Positions 41,538 through 50,948 of a stretch of 64,000 nt of DNA are shown here, piece by piece (the first letter of the stretch is position 1; the number at the start of each line of letters is the position of its first letter). Below the pieces are notes generated by a model. The model did not search any database, was not told where the DNA came from, and was given only the letters and a program-made list of their open reading frames with translations. The stretch is from a bacterium (GTDB lineage: Bacteria > Vulcanimicrobiota > Vulcanimicrobiia > Vulcanimicrobiales > SCRA01). The position numbers and the translations under genes were made by a program. The stretch lies in NCBI GenBank assembly GCA_004298675.1, contig SCRI01000025.1:8211-72210 (forward strand), read 5' to 3'.

Positions 41538-42034
41538 CGAGTGCTCCTACTCACGAGGGCACGCCGCACGCCGGTCAGACGCTTGCGCCAGATGACCGCC
41601 ATTGCGACGAGCGCGACGATCGCAAAGAGCAGGCCCAGCAGCGGAAAGCGCGCCGCGTCCCGCTGCGGCGCCGCGCTCGCGACGGCGCCCAGATACGCGA
41701 TGACGTCGGCTCGCTCCGCCGCCGTGAGCGGATGCCGCGCGAAGACCGGCTGCATCGACGGAAAAGCGATCGTCGCCAAAACCGGCTCCAGATTCTTCGC
41801 GCCGCCGTAACGCGTGAATACCGTCGTCAGATCGGGGCCATACGTTCCGCCGGCCGCCCCCGCGCTATGGCATGCGATGCACGGCGTGCCTCCGTTCTGC
41901 ATGCGAACCGCGCCGCTGAACAACCGCGCCCCCAACGCCGCATCTCCGCCCGCAGGCGCCTGCGCCGACACGAGCCCCGGCACGGCGATCGCCAGGAACA
42001 GCAGGACCAACATCCATCCCACGCGTGCTGCCAT
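41534..42034 (-). CDS. Membrane-bound monohaem cytochrome c, first gene of nar operon
   Basis: A 166-residue class I cytochrome c: signal sequence or N-terminal anchor (about 8-25), haem motif CIACH at 52-56, probable axial methionine M94 in FPSMQPVF, and a C-terminal membrane helix (about 130-149). It faces outside the cytoplasmic membrane and may exchange electrons with NarI or another partner, recalling NarC of Thermus nar operons. I chose ATG 42034 over GTG 42040, since the -10 box ends 6 nt before this ATG, predicting a leaderless message. Confidence 0.85.
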
Positions 42035-42040
42035 GGCCAC

Positions 42041-42076
42041 ACCCTAGCCCGCCGCGGTTCCACCCCGGTTCCACCC
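42041..42076 (-). promoter_or_regulatory. nar operon promoter with two 11-bp direct repeats
   Basis: CGGTTCCACCC occurs twice in perfect tandem (42055-42065, 42066-42076; plus-strand reading). On the transcribed (minus) strand, 8 bp separate the repeats from TAGGGT (42046-42041), a -10-like box, which is 6 nt before ATG 42034. No good -35 is present. SARP-type activators bind repeats of exactly this 11-bp period, 8 bp from the -10. Confidence 0.7.
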
Positions 42077-42130
42077 GCCCCCGTGGCGATCACGCGAGCA
42101 TCGCGTGCGCAGTCGCAACGTCAGCGGCGG

Positions 42131-42265
42131 GGCGAGCGACGTCGCCCCTGAGGGGGCTCTGAGGCGCGCGCGGAGCCATGGATGGCGAGAGCGCGCGCGA
42201 AGGCAGTAGGAGCGGTGCAGGATCGCACCGCGACGCGCGGCCCCTCAGGGGCGATGTCGCTCGCC
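42131..42265. repeat. 26-bp inverted repeat flanking an 83-bp spacer
   Basis: Left arm 42131-42156 and right arm 42240-42265 match as inverted repeats in 24 of 26 positions (arms start GGCGAGCGAC). The spacer contains CGGTGC/GCACCG and CGCGCGC elements. It lies between the nar promoter and the regulator gene stop. It could be a two-way terminator or remnant of a small mobile element; no transposase is near. Confidence 0.6.
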
Positions 42266-42292
42266 CAGACGCGGGCAAGCGCGCACAGGAGC

Positions 42293-43420
42293 CTAGGCGC
42301 GCATGGCGTGGTAGAGGGCTTGGGTTTCCTCGAGCGGGAGGACGCCCAGTTCTTCGTGCAGAGCGCGGGCGCACATCTGGTACTGGCGCAACGCATCGGC
42401 GCGGCGGCCGTGGCGCCAGAGGAGCGCCATGAGATCGCGGTGGACGTCCTCGAGACACGGGTCGACTTCGAGAGTGCGGCGGTAGGCGGCAACGGCAGCC
42501 TCGACCTCCCCGCCGTCGTCATGGAGGCGTGCGGCCCGGCGCAGCACAGTCATGTACGTCTGACGAAGCTCGCTCCGGCGCTCTCGGCACCAGTCGCTAT
42601 ACGGCTCGTCCTCGAGATAGTCGCCAACGTAGAGCTGTGCCGCGGCTTCGAAGGCGGCAAGGGCTGGTTCCCGGCAGCCCAGACGCTCCTGGCGCACGCC
42701 CTCATTGGAGGCGGCGAGGAACTCCTTGGCATCCAGACGGTGGGGCGACGCAACGTCAAAGGCGTAGCCCTCGCCCTCGGTCATGACAAACGCGGCACGC
42801 GAGCCGCCGGCAGCCCCGAGGCCGCGGCGCAAGTAGTGGACCGCCACTTTCAGCATCGTGACGGCGTCCTTAGGTGGCAGTTCCGGCCAGAGCATCTCCA
42901 CGAGCTCGTCACGGGCGACGATCCGGCCATAGTTGGTGAGCAGGATCTTCAGCACCGTCAACGGACGCCGGCGCACGAAGCCGCCGGCAGGCAGGACGGC
43001 GCCGCCGCGCGTCGCCGTGAAGGTGCCCAGACAACGCAGATCGAGGGTCGTGGCGACGGTGCGGCGCTGCTCCAAGAGGATCAAGACGTTGCCCGAGGCC
43101 TCATCGGGGCGCATCGCAACCCCTGCGGAGAGGTGCAGCGGCCGTCCTTGACTGTCGCTGGCGACCAGCCCGCTTGGCCGCGCGGCGCCAGCCGCAGCAT
43201 CGTTCAGGCTGCGTTTGATCGGGCAGCGCGCCCCGCTGCAGAGCGGCCGCCCGTCGGCATCCCGGCAGACGACGATCTCGTAGCAGCGGTGCCGTAGCGC
43301 CTCGCGAGAACTCCGGCCGAAGAGCCTACCGGCGGCCGCACTCCAGCCGACGATGCGCCAGCGGCCGTCGATGAGAACGCTCGCGGTACCGGCGCCAAGC
43401 GGCGCCCCCGAATCTTCCAT
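42293..43420 (-). CDS. PAS-SARP (BTAD) transcriptional regulator, probable nar activator
   Basis: A 375-residue regulator. Residues 10-115 are PAS-like with four cysteines (C46, C52, C61, C66: a CYEIVVC, then PLCSGARC pattern) that could bind an iron-sulfur cluster or zinc. Residues 125-205 are an OmpR-like winged helix (PLTVLKILLTNYGRIVARDE). Residues 228-375 are a BTAD/TPR helical domain. This is the SARP architecture with a sensor added. It lies directly upstream of the nar promoter on the same strand. Confidence 0.88.
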   Translation of the reverse strand: MEDSGAPLGAGTASVLIDGRWRIVGWSAAAGRLFGRSSREALRHRCYEIVVCRDADGRPLCSGARCPIKRSLNDAAAGAARPSGLVASDSQGRPLHLSAGVAMRPDEASGNVLILLEQRRTVATTLDLRCLGTFTATRGGAVLPAGGFVRRRPLTVLKILLTNYGRIVARDELVEMLWPELPPKDAVTMLKVAVHYLRRGLGAAGGSRAAFVMTEGEGYAFDVASPHRLDAKEFLAASNEGVRQERLGCREPALAAFEAAAQLYVGDYLEDEPYSDWCRERRSELRQTYMTVLRRAARLHDDGGEVEAAVAAYRRTLEVDPCLEDVHRDLMALLWRHGRRADALRQYQMCARALHEELGVLPLEETQALYHAMRA

Positions 43421-43512
43421 GCGCAGACCCTCGCGGGCGGCGGTTACACGACGATCATGGCCGATCGCCCCTGCGGGCGTGGGGAAACTGCCGAGAAGGA
43501 ACTGAGAACCCG

Positions 43513-44958
43513 CTACTTCACGAAGAAGGTGGCGTCACCGGGCATCACGGGGACAAACGTCAAGACGATCACGGCCACGGCGCAGATGGCAACGGCGATC
43601 CACGGCAACTGCGACGGCGGGCGTACCTCGGGATGGCTAAAGCGCTCCACTCTGGCGTACATCGCGCGGATCACCTTGAAGTAGACGTAGAACGAGACGG
43701 CCGAACCGATCACGAGCAGTGCGCCCAGCGGCCAGTAGCCGGTATGGATGGTCGTCGAGAGGATGAAGATCTTGCCGAGGAAACCCGCGGTGATCGGCAT
43801 CCCAGCCAGCGAGAGCATGAAGAAGGTCATGGCCGCGGCTAACAGCGGCTGGCGCGCAGCCAAGCCCTCGTACGCCACCAGTTGCGTCCCCTCTTCGCGG
43901 TCGCTCGAGAGCAGGGCGGCCACCGCGAACGCGCCGAGGTTCATGAACGCATACGCCGCCAAGTAGTACACGGCGCTGCGTATCCCCAACTCCGTCGCGC
44001 CGGCAAGCGCGGCGACGATATAGCCGGCTTGCGCCACGGCCGAGTAGGCCAACAGCCGCTTGATATCGGTCTGCGCGAGCGCCCCCAAATTTCCCACCAG
44101 CATCGACGCGGCCGCAAAGATGAAGGTTGGAAGCAACAGCCAGTGGGCGTCCGGCTGGGGAATGGCGGTGTAGATGACGCGTGCCAGCGCCGCCAGGGCC
44201 CCCGCCTTGGTGGCCACCGACATGAACGCGGTGACGGGCAACGGTGCCCCTTCGTAGACGTCGGGTGCCCAGATGTGGAACGGCACCAGCGCCAACTTGA
44301 AGGCCAGACCGATCAGGAAGATGCCCATCCCTAGCGCATAGAGGCCGTGAATCCCGGTAGCCGGGTGGATCAATGCGGAGATGGTCACCGTCCCCGTCGC
44401 CCCGAACAGCAGCGCCATACCGTACAGCAGGAAGCCCGAAGCGGTCGAGGAGAGGACGAGGTACTTGAAGCCGGCCTCTTTCGCAACTTCGCGATCGCGC
44501 GCAATGGCGCACAGACAGTAGAGCGACAACGAGAGGATCTCGAGGCCCAAGAAGAGCGTCATTAGGCTCCCGGCGCCAGCCATGATCATCGCGCCGGTGG
44601 AGGACCAGAGCACCAGCGCCACATAAGCGGGGCGATCCTCGCTGACGCCGCGGCGATTGAACAGCATCAGCGTTACCAGCGTGGAGAGCAGCACGATCTC
44701 CTGGAAGACCACGCTCAGCCCATCGAGCACGAAGCCCCCGCCAAACGCGAGATAGTGGACACCGTACGACAGCGAGGCGTAGAGTCCAGCCATGATCGTG
44801 GCCATCACACCCAGGAGTATGGCGGTACCGTTGGCGATGCGGCGGGGCAACAGCAGATCGGCGAGTAGCGCGATCACCGCGGTGCCGCCGACGATCATCG
44901 CCGGCAGCAGCGCCTGATAGTCGAGGGTCTGGACGTATTGAAGGTAACCGCCCATCAA
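43513..44958 (-). CDS. nuoN: NADH-quinone oxidoreductase subunit N
   Basis: Antiporter-like membrane subunit of complex I, 481 residues, about 14 helices. The conserved helix-7 lysine region (GLAFKLALVPFHIWAPDVYEG) and the broken-helix LAYSAVAQAGY are present. Last gene of the 14-gene nuo operon. Its ATG overlaps the nuoM stop by 4 bp. Confidence 0.96.
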   Translation of the reverse strand: MMGGYLQYVQTLDYQALLPAMIVGGTAVIALLADLLLPRRIANGTAILLGVMATIMAGLYASLSYGVHYLAFGGGFVLDGLSVVFQEIVLLSTLVTLMLFNRRGVSEDRPAYVALVLWSSTGAMIMAGAGSLMTLFLGLEILSLSLYCLCAIARDREVAKEAGFKYLVLSSTASGFLLYGMALLFGATGTVTISALIHPATGIHGLYALGMGIFLIGLAFKLALVPFHIWAPDVYEGAPLPVTAFMSVATKAGALAALARVIYTAIPQPDAHWLLLPTFIFAAASMLVGNLGALAQTDIKRLLAYSAVAQAGYIVAALAGATELGIRSAVYYLAAYAFMNLGAFAVAALLSSDREEGTQLVAYEGLAARQPLLAAAMTFFMLSLAGMPITAGFLGKIFILSTTIHTGYWPLGALLVIGSAVSFYVYFKVIRAMYARVERFSHPEVRPPSQLPWIAVAICAVAVIVLTFVPVMPGDATFFVK

Positions 44959-46418
44959 TGCGAAGCCTCCGAGACGGTAGCCGGAGCGGCGGCTGCAACG
45001 CTCGCGGCGACGTTCACCACGTCATGGGCGGCCGGGGCCGCGAGATTCGGCCAGAGACCGAACAGCAGCAGCGCTGCGGCAAGCGGAGCCACCGCAACGA
45101 TCTCCCACCACGCCAAATCGGGGCGGACCGGCAGGTCTTGGACTTCAGGGCCCCAGACCACCTTGAGCAGCACGCGCAGCATGTAGACCGCTGCCAACAC
45201 GATTGGAATCAGCGCGATCGCCGCGTACCAGTGCTGCCCCGAGCCCCAGACACCGATCAGGATCAGCAGCTCGCCCGCGAATCCGGCCAGGCCTGGCAGG
45301 CCCAGCAGCGCCATCGATCCGACCATCATCGCGCCGCCGAGCTTGGGATTGTTGATGCCCAGGCCGCCCAGCCTGCTGATGGCGCGCGTCTCCTCGCGCT
45401 GCTCTACGTATCCCACCACCAAGAACATGACGGCGTTGAACAAGCCATGGGCAACCGCGTAGACCAGCACGCCGACGATCGCCAGCTGGTTGAAGCTTAA
45501 GATCCCCAGGAAGAGCAGGCCCAAGTGGGAGAGCGACGAGTACGCCAGTACACGTTTGGCGTCGTCGTGCCACATCGCCACGAGCGCACCGTAGATCATC
45601 GCGATCAGACCCAGCAGCGAGAGCAGCGGCGCCCAGCGGTGCATCTCCTGCGGAAAGAGTCCGAAGCCGATGACCAGGAATCCGAAGATGCCGCTCTTCG
45701 ATTGCACCGAAGAGATCACCGCGGCCAGCGGTGCGGGGCTGGCGGTGTACGTGTCGGGCATCCAGGTGTGGAACGGGAAGAGCGGCGTCTTCACGGCATA
45801 CGAGAAGGCGAAGCCGACGAAGATCCACCATGCTGCCCCCGCCGCCAGCGACTGCGCATGGGCGGCACCGATCACGTCGGTGGTTCCGGCGAGGATGCCG
45901 TAGGCCGCGGTAGCCAGCAGCAAGCCCAGACCCGCGGTGCCATTGTAGATCAGGAAACGCCAGGCTGCGGCCGTCCCCTCGCCCCAGTTGACGAGCATGA
46001 TGAAGACCGGCACGAGCATCGCGTCCCAGAAGAGCGCGAAGACCAGCAGATCGCGCGCCAGGAACAGGCCCATCATCGTGCCTTCCAGCAGCAGCATCTG
46101 CGCCATGAAGTCGCGCTCGCGCTGCACGTTCGTCACGATCGCAGCCGCCAGCGTGATCAGCGCCAGCATGGCGCAGAACAGCAGCGCGATCTGCGAACTG
46201 CCGAAGTGGAAGGCTGCCGTCCAGGGCGAGTCCGTGAACCACGGATAACTCACCTGATGCCCCACCCTGCCGTACTGCAGCGCCACCAGCAGCAACTCGG
46301 CCGCGCTCACCACGATGCCGGTGCCGCGCGCGATGCCGTCGCCGGCCTTGGGCAGCGCAAACATGGCGAAGCCGAGAACGATGGGCAGCAGCACCACCCA
46401 GAGCAACGAATCGGCCAC
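44955..46418 (-). CDS. nuoM: NADH-quinone oxidoreductase subunit M
   Basis: Antiporter-like proton-pumping subunit, 487 residues. Signatures include FAFSYAVKTPLFPFHTWMPD and VLAYSSLSHLGLLFLGI. The start is a GTG with GAGG close upstream, 2 bp after the nuoL stop; the longer open frame upstream lies in nuoL and is arginine-rich. Confidence 0.95.
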   Translation of the reverse strand: MADSLLWVVLLPIVLGFAMFALPKAGDGIARGTGIVVSAAELLLVALQYGRVGHQVSYPWFTDSPWTAAFHFGSSQIALLFCAMLALITLAAAIVTNVQRERDFMAQMLLLEGTMMGLFLARDLLVFALFWDAMLVPVFIMLVNWGEGTAAAWRFLIYNGTAGLGLLLATAAYGILAGTTDVIGAAHAQSLAAGAAWWIFVGFAFSYAVKTPLFPFHTWMPDTYTASPAPLAAVISSVQSKSGIFGFLVIGFGLFPQEMHRWAPLLSLLGLIAMIYGALVAMWHDDAKRVLAYSSLSHLGLLFLGILSFNQLAIVGVLVYAVAHGLFNAVMFLVVGYVEQREETRAISRLGGLGINNPKLGGAMMVGSMALLGLPGLAGFAGELLILIGVWGSGQHWYAAIALIPIVLAAVYMLRVLLKVVWGPEVQDLPVRPDLAWWEIVAVAPLAAALLLFGLWPNLAAPAAHDVVNVAASVAAAAPATVSEASH

Positions 46419-46420
46419 TT

Positions 46421-48313
46421 CTACCTCACCACCGCGATATAGACGATGATCGCCGCGGCGCCGCACAGCAGCGTCAAGGCATAGGTGCGAACCAAACCAC
46501 TCTGCCAGCGCCGGAAGAGCAGCCCGAGCACTCCGGCGTCGGTAGCCACGTCTCGCACCAGCACGGCGTCGATCAGTTTGGGATCGATGATGCGGGCGCA
46601 CAGCGCCGCCAAGGCGCGCGCGGGCGTCACGAAGAGCGCGTCGAGCAGCTCGTTCCAGTAGTAGAGCTTGACCAAAAAGGCCGGCTGTGCCGCCGCCTCG
46701 CGCTCCAAGCGCGCAGGCGCTTGCGCCAGCGCGCCGGCGGTCCCATACTGCAGGTACGCGATTCCGGCACCCACGATCAGCGCGATGAAGAGCGGAATCT
46801 GCGTGGAGAGGAACTCACCGCCCCAAGCCGCGGCCGGCGCGACGTCGGTACCGCCAAAGATCGGCGCGAGGAACTCCGCGAATCCCTCGTGGGGCCAGTT
46901 GAGCCAGCCGATGACCACCGAGCCCGCGCCCAACAACGCTACCGGCAGCCCCATCACCCAGGCGGGAACGTGACCATGTGCATGCGCGCCGTGCTCGTCT
47001 CCGCGGAAACTGCCGGCAAAGGTCACCCACATCATGCGCGACATGTAATAGGCCGTGAGAGCCGCGGCCGCCACGCCTAGCAGCCAGAGCACGGGATGGC
47101 CGTGGGCCAAGGTTTGATAGACCACGGCATCCTTTGAGACCCAGCCGCTGAAGAGCGGCACGCCGATGATCGCGCACGTGGCCGCCAGCATGCTCCAAAA
47201 GGCTACCGGCATGCGCTTGGCGAGGCCCCCCATCTTGCGCACGTCCTGCTCGCCGGCCAAATTGTGGATGATGACGCCCGATGCCAAGAAGAGGCACGCC
47301 TTGAAGAACGCGTGCGTGTAGAAGTGCAATACGCCGGCGCTGTACGCGCCCACGCCCACGCCCATGATCATGTAGCCGATCTGCGACATGGTGGAGTAGG
47401 CCAGGATGCGCTTGATGTCCCACTGCACCACGCCCAACACGGCTCCCGCGAGAGCGGTGAGGGCGCCGATCACGCCTACCGTCTCCATCGCGCCGGGCGC
47501 ATGCTGGTAGATCGGCCAGCAGCGCGCCACCAAATAGACGCCCGCGGTGACCATCGTCGCGGCATGGATCAAAGCGGAGACGGGAGTCGGTCCCTCCATC
47601 GCATCGGGCAACCACGTGTGCAGCGGCAGCTGCGCCGACTTCGCGCAAGCGCCGGCTAACAGCCCGAGCGCAATCAACGTCATCACCGGACCCGGCCCCT
47701 GCGCCGCCTTGGCGAACACGTCGGCATACGAGAGCGACCCAAACGTGGCGAAGAGCGCGAAGATCGCGAGCATGATGCCGACGTCGCCCACGACGTTCAT
47801 CACGAACGCCTTGCGCGCCGCCTCGACCGCGATCGGCCGCTCGATCCAGAAGCCGATCAGCCAGAAGGAGGCGAGGCCCACCAGGCCCCAGCCCACCAGC
47901 AGAAAGACGAAGTTATCCGCCATGACCAGCGTGAGCATGGCGAAGATGAAGAAATTCAAGTACGCGAAGAAGCGCGCCTCGGCCCGGTCGCCCTCCATGT
48001 AACCAATCGCGTAGACGTGGATCAAGAAGCCGACGCCCGTGATGATCGTCAGCCAAATGAACGAGAGGCGATCGACGAGCAGGCCTACCGTAATGCCCGG
48101 TGCCCAGGTGAACATGGTGACGTGGACGCCGGCGGGCTGCGCCGCGACCGCCGGCCACAACGCCAGCGTGCCTACGAAGGCGGCACCGATGACGGCGCAG
48201 GCCAAGGGCCCCGCGAAGCGGCGCAGCAGCGGCCCGCAGGCCCAGATCGCAACCGCCCCCGCAATCGGCAGCAGCCACACGATCAACGGCCAAGAAATAA
48301 CGCTCGACTCCAC
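46421..48313 (-). CDS. nuoL: NADH-quinone oxidoreductase subunit L
   Basis: Largest antiporter-like subunit, 630 residues, with the extra C-terminal lateral helix region. The core motifs are GWGLVGLASFWLIGFW, CAKSAQLPLHTWLPDAMEG and ILAYSTMSQIGYM. It lies 7 bp after nuoK. Confidence 0.96.
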   Translation of the reverse strand: MESSVISWPLIVWLLPIAGAVAIWACGPLLRRFAGPLACAVIGAAFVGTLALWPAVAAQPAGVHVTMFTWAPGITVGLLVDRLSFIWLTIITGVGFLIHVYAIGYMEGDRAEARFFAYLNFFIFAMLTLVMADNFVFLLVGWGLVGLASFWLIGFWIERPIAVEAARKAFVMNVVGDVGIMLAIFALFATFGSLSYADVFAKAAQGPGPVMTLIALGLLAGACAKSAQLPLHTWLPDAMEGPTPVSALIHAATMVTAGVYLVARCWPIYQHAPGAMETVGVIGALTALAGAVLGVVQWDIKRILAYSTMSQIGYMIMGVGVGAYSAGVLHFYTHAFFKACLFLASGVIIHNLAGEQDVRKMGGLAKRMPVAFWSMLAATCAIIGVPLFSGWVSKDAVVYQTLAHGHPVLWLLGVAAAALTAYYMSRMMWVTFAGSFRGDEHGAHAHGHVPAWVMGLPVALLGAGSVVIGWLNWPHEGFAEFLAPIFGGTDVAPAAAWGGEFLSTQIPLFIALIVGAGIAYLQYGTAGALAQAPARLEREAAAQPAFLVKLYYWNELLDALFVTPARALAALCARIIDPKLIDAVLVRDVATDAGVLGLLFRRWQSGLVRTYALTLLCGAAAIIVYIAVVR

Positions 48314-48320
48314 GATGCGG

Positions 48321-48641
48321 CTACCCCTTCAACAACATGGCGTCGTCCACGTTGCTCTGGGCGCGCGGACGGAAGAGTATGACGACGATGGCCAACCCGA
48401 TCGCCGCCTCCGCGGCGGCGACGGTGATGACGAGAAACGTGAAAATGTGTCCCGCATTGTTGAGCCAGGCACGGCTGTACGCCATGAACGACAGGTTCGC
48501 GGCATTCCACATCAGCTCGATCGACATCAGCGTGATCAGAGGATTGCGCCGCAGCACCACCCCCAGCACGCCGATGAAGAACATCAGCGCCGAAAGCGCG
48601 GCATACGCGTTGGGGTCGACGGACATCTGCACCGGAACCAT
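48321..48641 (-). CDS. nuoK: NADH-quinone oxidoreductase subunit K
   Basis: Three-helix membrane subunit, 106 residues, with the channel glutamates in SIELMWNAANLSF and TVAAAEAAIGLAIV. The ATG shares a base with the nuoJ stop (TGATG). A second ATG five codons in is also possible. Confidence 0.95.
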   Translation of the reverse strand: MVPVQMSVDPNAYAALSALMFFIGVLGVVLRRNPLITLMSIELMWNAANLSFMAYSRAWLNNAGHIFTFLVITVAAAEAAIGLAIVVILFRPRAQSNVDDAMLLKG

Positions 48642-49276
48642 CAGCGCGTCGCCCCCATGGGACGTTCGGGCTTCGCGATCGCCTCGCGCTCGGCGGCTTT
48701 GCGCCGCCGCTCCGGGACCGCCGCCCCCGCCAGTACCACCACGCCAATCACGGCCACCAGCAGTACGAACGCGGTCAACTCGAAGGGCAAGAGATACGTC
48801 GTGAAGAGCGCGCGGCCGAAATCGGCGACGCTGCCGAAGGCGCCCTCCGCGCCCGGTGTGATGGTCACCGCGGGAATCTCACCGCGTGACACCGGCAGAA
48901 CCGTCGCGGCCCCGAGCATGCCGCCGCCCGAGGGAATCTGCGCGCGCAAGAGCCCATAACCCAACGCCACCAGGGCCAACGCCCCGACGATCAGCGCCGG
49001 CAGCGTGAGCTTGGTCAAGCGGTTGGGGCCGGGAGCCTCGATGCTCGTGCCCGCGCCGAGCAAAGCAATGACGAAGATGAACAGGATCAGAATGGCGCCG
49101 GAGTAGACGATGATCTGGATCATCGCCAGAAACTCCCCTGAGAGCGTCAGGTAGAGCACGGCTAGCGCCGCGAAGTTGGCGAGCAGCGCGACGACGCTGT
49201 GCACCGGATTGCGCGCCGAGATCACGCCGATGGCCGAGGCAATAAGCGCCACGGCCAGGATCGCGAAGACAGCCAT
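48641..49276 (-). CDS. nuoJ: NADH-quinone oxidoreductase subunit J
   Basis: Five-helix membrane subunit, 211 residues; IQIIVYSGAILILFIFVI is the diagnostic helix with its pi-bulge. The start is ATG 49276, 1 bp after the nuoI stop. The segment between helices 4 and 5 is longer than in E. coli, and the C-terminus is charged. Confidence 0.93.
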   Translation of the reverse strand: MAVFAILAVALIASAIGVISARNPVHSVVALLANFAALAVLYLTLSGEFLAMIQIIVYSGAILILFIFVIALLGAGTSIEAPGPNRLTKLTLPALIVGALALVALGYGLLRAQIPSGGGMLGAATVLPVSRGEIPAVTITPGAEGAFGSVADFGRALFTTYLLPFELTAFVLLVAVIGVVVLAGAAVPERRRKAAEREAIAKPERPMGATR

Positions 49277-49277
49277 A

Positions 49278-49916
49278 TTACTGGCCCCCCTTGAGCTGCT
49301 CCGGTTCTCCGACCAGCTCGCCACCGGCGGGCGTCGGCATATAGGTCTTTCCCTTGGAAGTGAGGATGTCGATGCCGCGCCAGGTCGCCAGATAGCCCTT
49401 CTCGGGTTCCATGGTGGACTTCACGCGCGCGACTTCGCCCAGATCGGCCGGCAGGCCGCCGGGGCGCTCGAGCGGTGACTCTCCCACACCGAACTCCGCC
49501 GGCACGAGCAGCTTACTCTTGTCGTAGATCAAGGAGCTACGCGTGTAGTTCGCCATCTCGAAGCGCGGCGTCAGCGTGATGGCATCGGTCGGACACGCCT
49601 CCTCGCACATCCCGCAGAAGATACAGCGCAGCTCGTCGATCTCGTAGCGGTAGGCGTAGCGTTCGCCGGGCGAATGGCGATCTTCCGGCGTGTTCTCCGC
49701 TCCGACCACGGTGATGGCATTGGCGGGGCAGGCGATCTGGCAGAGCTCGCAGCCGATACAGCGCTCCATGCCGTCTTCGTAGCGGCGCAGCTCATGCAGG
49801 CCGTGGAAGCGCGAGGCATGAGCACGCTTGACGAACGGATAGTCGATGGTCGCCTTGCGGCGGAACATGTATCCGAACGTGGTGGCGAGCCCCTTGAAAA
49901 TTGCGATGATGTTCAT
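49278..49916 (-). CDS. nuoI: NADH-quinone oxidoreductase subunit I
   Basis: Peripheral-arm subunit with two [4Fe-4S] clusters (CIGCELCQIACP and CIFCGMCEEACP), carrying electrons to NuoB. It has 212 residues; the C-terminal 80 residues extend beyond the ferredoxin core and are acidic/proline-rich. Confidence 0.96.
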   Translation of the reverse strand: MNIIAIFKGLATTFGYMFRRKATIDYPFVKRAHASRFHGLHELRRYEDGMERCIGCELCQIACPANAITVVGAENTPEDRHSPGERYAYRYEIDELRCIFCGMCEEACPTDAITLTPRFEMANYTRSSLIYDKSKLLVPAEFGVGESPLERPGGLPADLGEVARVKSTMEPEKGYLATWRGIDILTSKGKTYMPTPAGGELVGEPEQLKGGQ

Positions 49917-49955
49917 GATGCCAGTCCTCGGGGAGATCCGGGAGTCCGCAACGTG

Positions 49956-50948
49956 CTAATACCAGAACGCCACGACGATGGCCGTGACCAGAAGATTGAG
50001 CGTGGCGAGCGGCAGCAGTACCTTCCACCCGAAGGCCATGAGCCGGTCGTAACGCAGGCGCGGCAGCGTGCCACGCAGCCAGATATAGAAGAATAGAAAC
50101 GCGAACACCTTGAGCACGAAGTAGAGCAGGCCCAACAGCGGGTGCCCTACCGCGCCCGGCCCGTTCCAGCCGCCCAAGAAGAGCAGCGTGGCCAGGCACG
50201 AGACCGTGATCATGTTGATGTACTCGGCGATGAAGAACAAGCCGAAACGCAAGCCCGAGTACTCGGTGTGGAAGCCCGCCACGAGTTCGGACTCGGCTTC
50301 CACTAAATCAAACGGCACGCGATTGGTCTCGGCCACCGCCGTGATGATGTAGATGATGAAGCCGAGTAGCTGCGGGACGATGAACCAGACGCGGCTCTGG
50401 GCCTCGACGATCCCCGTCAGCGAGGTGGTGCTCGCCTGCAGGATGACGCCGATGACCGACATCGTCATCGCCAGCTCGTAGCTGACCATCTGCGCGGTGG
50501 CACGCACGCTGCCCAGCAACGGATACTTCGAACCGGATGCCCAACCCGCCAGCGAAATGCCGTAGACGCCGATCGAGGTAATGGCAAAGACGTACAGGAT
50601 GCCGGCGTTGACGTTGGCGATCGACCACGGACCGTGCTCGCCTTGCGAGAACGGGATCACGGCGTAGGCCAACAGGGCCGTGAAGACGGCGATGAACGGA
50701 GCCAAGCGGTAGATCAGCGGGTCGGCGCTGTTGGGCGTGAGGTCTTCTTTGAAGATCATCTTCAACGCATCGGCGGCCGGCTGGAGCAGCCCCCAGGGGC
50801 CAACCTTGTTCGGCCCGACGCGCAACTGCATGTAGGCGAGCACCTTGCGCTCAGCCAGCATCGTGTACGCGAAGAGCGTGACCACGATGATCAAGAGCAC
50901 GAGGCTCTTGATCGCGACGAGCAGCCACAACGGCAAGGCTTCGATCAT
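49956..50948 (-). CDS. nuoH: NADH-quinone oxidoreductase subunit H
   Basis: Eight-helix subunit that forms the quinone chamber, 330 residues. YTMLAERKVLAYMQLRVGPN and AETNRVPFDLVEAESELVAG are intact. The start is ATG 50948, overlapping the nuoG stop by 4 bp; the longer frame upstream lies inside nuoG. Confidence 0.96.
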   Translation of the reverse strand: MIEALPLWLLVAIKSLVLLIIVVTLFAYTMLAERKVLAYMQLRVGPNKVGPWGLLQPAADALKMIFKEDLTPNSADPLIYRLAPFIAVFTALLAYAVIPFSQGEHGPWSIANVNAGILYVFAITSIGVYGISLAGWASGSKYPLLGSVRATAQMVSYELAMTMSVIGVILQASTTSLTGIVEAQSRVWFIVPQLLGFIIYIITAVAETNRVPFDLVEAESELVAGFHTEYSGLRFGLFFIAEYINMITVSCLATLLFLGGWNGPGAVGHPLLGLLYFVLKVFAFLFFYIWLRGTLPRLRYDRLMAFGWKVLLPLATLNLLVTAIVVAFWY

